Below, one piece after another: positions 58,609 to 64,000 of a DNA stretch of 64,000 nucleotides. Source of the DNA: Sclerotiophoma versabilis. Its lineage: Eukaryota; Ascomycota; Dothideomycetes; Pleosporales; Didymellaceae. The notes below the pieces were generated by a model. That model was not told where the DNA came from. It saw only the letters and a program-made list of their open reading frames with translations, and did no database searches. Both the position numbers and the translations under genes were made by a program. The stretch is taken from assembly GCA_012274445.1 (NCBI GenBank), contig JAAROD010000015.1:1302001-1366000 (forward strand), read 5' to 3'. Each line of letters begins with the position of its first letter. Position 1 is the stretch's first letter.

Positions 58609-59169
58609 AGTGGTCAAGCTGGTCGCGCGCCTGTCAGTTGAAACTTTTGTGTTAGCAGTCGATCATGTTTACGGAGATAGTGGTGGATGGTGCAGAAGAG
58701 CATGACCAGGATGTGCAACGGCGTCTCGACGCTAGCAAGACCCTGACAAAATCGTAGGAGAAGTCCCCAACAGCAGCAAGTATTACAGGTCTACCAGCAC
58801 GTCAATAGGATACTCTGGGAAGCAATAACACATCTCTGCAACCACCAGTTTATCCCATCACTGTTCGTCCATGTGAGCCAGAACCAGCAAAAATTGCATC
58901 AGCAACCTCACCGCACCCACTTTTCCGAATTGACACAAACAGCGCCGCACGTGCCCTTCTCTAACCCAGCCAGTCCAACTCCGCTCAAGTTGGACTTGGT
59001 TCCAACGTTGCCGCGGTCAAGCACCGTCTATCCCCTTACAGAACATGAGACGGAAGTGCCGTGCCGGATAGTGTAATTTTGCTATCTTGGGAGCCGGATA
59101 GCAGTCTTAGCACGCGACATGGCACAGTAGCGTCTTAAGCTTCTTTTGTACAACAACCTATATACACCG
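58609..59169. other. Intergenic: TFC4 upstream region
   Basis: About 560 bp upstream of TFC4. It should contain its promoter. No coding region is supported. Confidence 0.45.
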
Positions 59170-59811
59170 ATGTATATCTGTTTGAAATTTCTGCTGAGTT
59201 TGCTGCGAGCATTACTACGCGTTGCGACGTTACTTATTTATTTGCTGGTCACAATGTTATCACGTTACCTCCTATGCGCGCTCTGTCTCATACACGGCGC
59301 ATTCTCACGAGCCCTTGCCGCCGCACAAGTCCCGTTGTCACTCTCATCACAGCAACAAAATCACGCTAAGCAGAAGCACATGGGCGTCATGATTGCCTAT
59401 AAGCGAAGCGGGGAGGACTATGAGGCGACATTCCAGTTTCTTCTGCGACAACCGCTACGGGGTAGGTCTGCTCGAAGCACTCCTTGCGCATCTTTTTTGA
59501 CGCTATTGCTAGGATCCGTGCTGCGCAATGACCCTTGGAGGGGGGCGCAGAAAGCTGTCGTATCGATGACGATAGTGGCAGTACTGGATCTGGAGACGGC
59601 AGCATCGGGGTCGCTGGAAGAACTGGCGCGGGTTAGATGTAGGATAGATCCGGAGTTCAGCGCGGAGGAAGTCGGCGCAGCGTCTGCTTCGGGTGTCGAG
59701 TTGGGTGTTTGGCCGACTTTTGGGGTGGAGGATGGGGCTGTTGTTCTGGACCGGGCGGAGTCGAGGTGGTTTCTGGCAGGTAGATCAATCAAGAGTGTCG
59801 AGTGTTGGTGA
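59170..59811 (+). CDS. Hypothetical protein with hydrophobic N-terminus (doubtful)
   Basis: An open frame of 213 codons from ATG at 59170. The first ~50 residues are strongly hydrophobic and could be a signal anchor or two membrane helices (LKFLLSLLRALLRVATLLIY, LLVTMLSRYLLCALCLIHGA). The rest (GEDYEATFQFLLRQPLRGRS, AQKAVVSMTIVAVLDLETAA) matches no family I know. It lies alone between TFC4 and SYS1, both on the minus strand, and an overlapping antisense frame of similar length is equally open. Compositional features alone do not prove coding. It could be chance in GC-rich DNA. Confidence 0.25.
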   Translation: MYICLKFLLSLLRALLRVATLLIYLLVTMLSRYLLCALCLIHGAFSRALAAAQVPLSLSSQQQNHAKQKHMGVMIAYKRSGEDYEATFQFLLRQPLRGRSARSTPCASFLTLLLGSVLRNDPWRGAQKAVVSMTIVAVLDLETAASGSLEELARVRCRIDPEFSAEEVGAASASGVELGVWPTFGVEDGAVVLDRAESRWFLAGRSIKSVECW

Positions 59812-59950
59812 TAATCGAAGGGAGAACGAGATTATGAGTGTCGCCGTGACAAGCTCTCATCTGACAATCATGACAGAAGGGGTATATTCTCGTGGCCCAG
59901 CGACCGCAAAGCAAGTAACTCCAGGTAATGCATAACCTCAAATGCCTCTA

Positions 59951-60592
59951 TCAGACGTTGGTATCACCGTCGTTCATGTTGGCCATTTCATACTCCCCAC
60001 CGCCATCTCTCCCTCTGCCTCTCCCAGTCCCTCTAACCTCTCCCATCCCATCGGCAGCGATTGGCTTCGAGCTCTTCGATCCGAAATTGATGGGCCGCAG
60101 CTCACGCCACTGACACGCCCATACGCCGAGAGAAGTCATAATCGTCGCGCTCGTCGTCTGGAGCGCCCACCAGAAAAGGTGTGAGGGTATGGCGTGTGTG
60201 TACAAGGACGTGACGACCAGGTGGATAAAGTGCACGGTGAGGGCGAAATCAAGAACAAGTTTCGAGCGTGCTATCAGCAGGAGGATGAATATGGCACTGT
60301 CACATGTCAGCGTCGTGTATGTGTGAAGGATGGGTGCAGCCTACCTGGTCAAGCTATTCAGTATCCAGACCAACCCCAGGGTCCAGCCTACTGTGGTGTC
60401 GCCGCGCAATGTCTCCCAGCTGAAGAGCAAATCTAGACTGATCTCCTTGCCTGCGACAAGGGCTGTGAAGACGATGAGCACGGCGGCGCATGCATAGTAC
60501 GCAAGCTGCAGGAGGACGATCTGGGATGCGATGCGCGTGGGCGAGAGGTCGGCGAGCGCACCGGGCCGTGGAGGACGGCGTCGGCGGGGCAT
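59951..60592 (-). CDS. SYS1: Golgi membrane protein Sys1
   Basis: Predicted join: complement(59951..60296, 60345..60592), 197 residues; the intron is 48 nt. Sys1 is a four-span Golgi membrane protein that recruits the small GTPase Arl3 and so acts in Golgi-to-endosome traffic. Conserved segments are DLSPTRIASQIVLLQLAYYA, VLIVFTALVAGKEISLDLLF, then, across the intron, GLVWILNSLTSAIFILLLIA. Next come the hallmark LDFALTVHFIHLVVTSLYTH and HLFWWALQTTSATIMTSLGV. The N-terminus is basic (MPRRRRPPRPG). The C-terminus after RELRPINF is Gly/Arg-rich and not conserved. Splicing restores the third membrane helix, which supports the intron. The start codon is the ATG immediately before the basic segment. 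Confidence 0.93.
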
Positions 60593-60927
60593 GAGTGCGC
60601 GGATGGTGCGCTGTCGTTGTGTTATGACATGTGGTGGAGGGCGACGTGTGATCTTCTGGGGTTGATGTTGCCTGTTGATGTCGGCGCAGTGCTGCCGACG
60701 AGCGCTGAGGTCATAGCTTTGGGATTTGCTAAGCATCCACTGATTTCTATGGACTGCACATTCGATACCAACAACAGCACATTGTTCGGCACAGATCACG
60801 TTGCTCTTGCCGATATTGTGAGTATTGACAAGCCACTATATCCGCCTTGCGGCCCGCCACTGACGTCTGCGACAGATCGAACGACTGCTAAACCCTCCGC
60901 CTCCCCGCGCACGCACATCCCACCGCT
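60593..60927. promoter_or_regulatory. Divergent promoter region, SYS1 / COA6
   Basis: 335 bp between divergent start codons, so both promoters must be compact or shared. No specific element was recognised. Confidence 0.5.
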
Positions 60928-61501
60928 ATGGCCTGGTTACCCTGGAGCTCCGGATCCTCAGACGAGGGCGGCGTTAAGAAGACAGCCGGTGGCGCATTCG
61001 AATCGCCGTCGCGAACAAACCGCAAGAAGTGCTACGAGGCGCGCGATGCCTTCTTCGAGTGCCTGGACAAGAACAACATCCTTGACAGCATAAACACAAA
61101 GTCCGGGAGAGAAAAGGCCGAGACGTTCTGCTCGCAGTTCGACAAGGAGTTTGAGAAGAACTGCGCACACAGCTGGGTGAGTGAGATGCTTTTGTTGGGC
61201 GACACGAGTCTTGATATTCTACGAGCGCTTCAACTGTGCAGTGTTGAACGGACGTGTGGATTGTCGAGCTCCCAAGGCTTGCGCAACTGCGAATGAGGCC
61301 GCGAAATTTGCTTCACTGCAGCATCATGCATAGCTCATGTCAGTGCATGTCCAGTGATCCAAGGCTGACGAGTGCATGCAGGTTGAATACTTCAAGAAAC
61401 AACGAGTCGTAAACTACCAGAAGGAACAGACAATCAAGAGACTGGAATCGCAGGGAGGGGAGATCACAGCACCGCAACTGCCTCTACCCGGCCAGAAGTA
61501 G
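60928..61501 (+). CDS. COA6: Cytochrome c oxidase assembly factor Coa6
   Basis: Predicted join: 60928..61176, 61382..61501, 122 residues. Coa6 is a small intermembrane-space protein that helps copper delivery to Cox2 during complex IV assembly. The twin-cysteine motif of the family is intact: CX9C (CYEARDAFFEC) and CX10C (CSQFDKEFEKNC), with SRTNRKKCYEARDAFFECLD in front and HSWVEYFKKQRVVNYQKEQT behind. The HSW-VEYF join is made by removing a 205-nt intron, much longer than the other introns in this window. No presequence is seen, as expected for import by the Mia40 disulfide relay. The yeast homologue is of similar size. Confidence 0.94.
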
Positions 61502-62965
61502 ACGACAACAAACACGCCGCTCACGACCATGTACAACATGTACGATATGTAGAATACACCAATCACACTGCCTCCGAGAAGAGTGCATTCACCAGATCGC
61601 TAGTTGTACGAAATCGACTACCGATTCCGCCAATGTTCAACTGTGGAGTTGTGCCGCCGTCATCCTGGATTGTACGAGAGTCTAGCACCTTACAATACGA
61701 ATGTCGTGATTGCTTAGGTCCCATTCCAGACAACAACTCAGATGCACACCGTCCGCGATCACACTGCCGCTTCAGTCCCAAATCACAGATACAGATCGTA
61801 GACAACTCGACCAACGCCTACACTATGAGGCAGCGACTATAAGCCGCGAAGTGGCAGCCATGTGGCAGCGACACTACCAAGATTAAGTGAACATCTTAGC
61901 CTAGGAGTCGAGGACTTGAGAAATGGAGGACTTGGGGGCTTCAGGGCTGAGCGAGTTTGCAGTAATCCATCAGACAAGCGAACCCGCCCTATCAGCTTCA
62001 ACACACCTTGCATCCACCTTTACCAATCACACTACACGGTGGCCCCCCAGGTACCTCAGATCGACGCTAAGAAGCTAGAAGCAAGCACACCATCGCATCC
62101 ATACCGTCTGTATACGCCGTATGTGCAGCTGCAGCGTCCTAGCCGCATCGTCCCAGCCGCGTTGTCCCAGCCGCATCATCCTAGCCGCATAATCGAGTCC
62201 CGCACGCTAATGTACGTGATCACCTCCCAAAGATGCACATGTGCGGAGCCGCCAGTACACGGCCACATGAAAGACTTGATCGAGTCAGTACTCACCTGCT
62301 TTGTGAGTAAGTACCCAGCTACAGGAGTCGTAGACACGACACTACACAGTTTGTGATTCGCAACAGTACACAGCTTTTGATTTCCAGGTCTACGCTTTCA
62401 CACAACACAGTGGATACGAGCGTGACGGATCCAACGCCCACTTGTCTGTCAGTCACAGTCGCTTGAGTCTGTGCACGAATCAGCAGCTGGGAAAAAGGAA
62501 AGCAGGTTCGTACTCGCCAGAGACGTTGCTTCTTGCCCTTAGTATTGCCATTGGTAATAGCAGTAGCAACGGAGATGCATTACACCTGTCTTGCAGGCGC
62601 GGCTTGGGAATTGAGCGAGGCAGGGCCGGCAAGGATTCAAGGGCGCTTGAAGCAGGGAACAGCGCTGCAGAATCGACGTCGAAGCGAAACTCAATCTGGA
62701 CACAGATAACCGAGATCTTTGCGCTAAGACTCGCTAAGCTCGCGGTGACATCACCATTTGTGCCGACCAGTTAGAGCTTGTCAAAGACGCACTTATCACA
62801 TACATTGTTGAGTGTTTGTTTACATTTCCAGTGTACCAATATTTTGTCTTCGTAATCATAGCCTCGTGAATGTAGAATGTAGAATGGAGAATGGTATCGT
62901 GTAATCGGTGTCCAGCACCTCAAAGCTGCGCCAACCCCTCTCTCATCGAGTGGGGAATAGAAAAG
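61502..62965. other. Intergenic, convergent 1.5 kb spacer
   Basis: Between the convergent COA6 and PARG-like genes. Plus-strand frames of up to 164 codons (61862-62356) have no recognisable sequence and span a minisatellite, so they are not called. A 4 x 14 bp minisatellite is annotated separately. Confidence 0.5.
62138..62193. repeat. Minisatellite, 4 x 14 bp
   Basis: Four adjacent 14-base units based on cctagccgcatcgt (62138-62151, 62152-62165, 62166-62179, 62180-62193) that differ from each other at a few positions. Because 14 is not a multiple of three, copy-number changes would shift any frame, which argues against coding. Confidence 0.92.
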
Positions 62966-63921
62966 TCACACGCGCGCCTGGTACCGCACGGGGAATATCG
63001 AGCTAGGATCAAACTCCCTCCTGAAGACTTCAAGATCGCTCATGACTCCCTTTGCCGGTGGCCCCACCATCGCACTGTCAATTGCAAACACGATGTCCTG
63101 GAATACGCCGAAGAACTCGTCGTCCTCGAACAGTAGCGTCCGCCACATACGCGCTACCTCTGTTGCTGGATTCCTGAATATCGGGCCGAGTCCGAAGGCA
63201 CCGAGTACCAGGTTGCGGTGCCCGCAGTACGATGCGATGCGCAGGACGGCGCGCATTTTCTCACGCATAAGTTCTTTCTCCGCTGCGAATGAGTACTTGG
63301 TGCCGGATTCGTCGAGTTTGGGGCGACGGACGGGGGCCACAGATATGACAGGGAGGGATTGGATTTCGGAGAAGGGGGCGTAGTCCTGATCTGCGCCGCC
63401 TCTGAAGACAACTGCGACGTGAATTAGCCGGTGCACCGTTGACGTTGGGGTTGAAATTAAGAAGGGCTGTGTTGCGTACAAACTTCTGGTGAGTATATCC
63501 CGCCGCGCTGCGGTATCGGGTAGAAGTTCTCCTCGCGCCCTAATTGTGCGTTCCAAGGCATGGTGAGGGCGTGTACGAGGTTGCTTCTTCGCGCGAAGCA
63601 CTCTTCTGGTGCGATGAGCCCGGACTCCCAGTCTCCGCCTGCACGCTTCTCGTTTGCTACATTGACCACCGGAATCTTCTTGACATTCGTGTTTGCTGCG
63701 CTCTGGTACCAGCCTAAAGCGTAGTTTACTGGGTCGCCTTCCATAACTGCTACTCGTGTTCGTTGCGCTGATCGGCCTTCGGAGCTAGCTCTTATTTGTG
63801 TGGCGTCGGGGTAGAGGTATGAGGTTTTTGAGTCTTTTATGTAGTTTTTCCAGATGTACGGCATCCATACTCGTTTCGCTTCTGCTGCTATCTCTGAGGG
63901 CTTGGGTTTTGATGGCGACAT
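62966..63921 (-). CDS. PARG-like macrodomain protein (TIGR02452 family)
   Basis: Predicted join: complement(62966..63411, 63480..63921), 295 residues; the intron is 68 nt. The family contains microbial-type poly(ADP-ribose) glycohydrolase folds that bind or hydrolyse ADP-ribose. Seen here: an N-terminal helical part (EIAAEAKRVWMPYIWKNYIK), VVNVANEKRAGGDWESGLIA and PEECFARRSNLVHAL as the signature loop, GGIYSPEV joined over the intron to FVFRGG, and GHRNLVLGAFGLGPIFRNPA plus VARMWRTLLF near the end. Bacterial and human PARGs have GGG followed by QEE. Here residues 95-97 are Gly-Gly-Asp and 105-107 are Pro-Glu-Glu, so two positions differ but both acidic residues are kept. Activity is therefore likely but not certain. 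The first ATG is at 63921. Confidence 0.88.
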
Positions 63922-64000
63922 GGTGGGCAAATGTGGATGGTAACGTTGAATGTATGCAGGTGTTTATACACAAATATATCTCAATGTATGTCGTTGTATA

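Noticed and set aside
61862..62356. 164-codon plus-strand ORF
   Set aside because: It spans a 14-bp minisatellite, has no ATG-proximal signal or family resemblance, and its unit length is not a multiple of three.
1..64000. Secondary-metabolite cluster, intact transposon, viral insertion or CRISPR array
   Set aside because: No polyketide, peptide or terpene synthase, transposase, reverse transcriptase, viral gene or regularly spaced repeat array was recognised in any frame.

Overview
This is a 64 kb piece of nuclear chromosome from a filamentous ascomycete, most likely a Dothideomycete (Pleosporales-like). That placement is inferred from recognised protein families and gene style, not from a database search. 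The genes are eukaryotic. They carry many very short introns (about 45-105 nt, canonical GT...AG, usually with a CTAAC/CTGAC-like branch site near the 3' end) and sit on both strands with short spacers. Exopolygalacturonase, CE12-type esterase, PalB, Zn2Cys6, Skt5 and DUF2985 proteins are typical of Pezizomycotina. I see no organellar, bacterial, phage or CRISPR content, no intact transposon and no secondary-metabolite cluster.

Layout. 1-0.6 kb: 3' end of an exopolygalacturonase gene. 0.7-16.9 kb: a minus-strand run of APC2, an F-box protein, SMC6, the chitin-synthase activator SKT5 and histone chaperone ASF1. 17.0-17.5 kb: an unrecognised ORF broken by one TGA. 18.3-21.2 kb: a Zn2Cys6 regulator. 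23.2-24.4 kb: a Whi5/Nrm1-like repressor. 25.7-28.2 kb: a zincin metallopeptidase fused to a jacalin-like lectin. 28.7-34.1 kb: phosphatidylserine synthase, GAR1 and cytosolic threonyl-tRNA synthetase, the last two divergent. 35.0-38.7 kb: a DUF2985 membrane protein and a secreted SGNH/CE12 esterase. 38.9-46.6 kb: a peroxisomal-type adenine nucleotide carrier, calpain PalB and an oxysterol-binding protein. 47.1-54.8 kb: gene-poor, with a small Cys-containing ORF, a coiled-coil pseudogene, a CCHC zinc-knuckle gene and a 3.8 kb stretch without a supported gene. 54.8-64 kb: TFIIIC subunit TFC4, SYS1, COA6 and a PARG-like (TIGR02452) protein.

Most genes are conserved single-copy housekeeping genes: cell cycle and ubiquitin, genome maintenance and chromatin, cell wall, lipid and membrane traffic, translation and RNA. 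A few are linked to a plant- or substrate-associated lifestyle (two pectin-acting enzymes, and PalB of the ambient-pH pathway). There is no operon-like logic beyond shared divergent promoters. The most interesting signals are small: a last intron in SKT5 whose splicing creates or destroys a CAAX box, an unknown ORF with one in-frame TGA, and a decayed gene whose nonsense codons all look like C-to-T changes. Exon joins were worked out by hand from splice signals and reading frame and have not been tested against transcripts.
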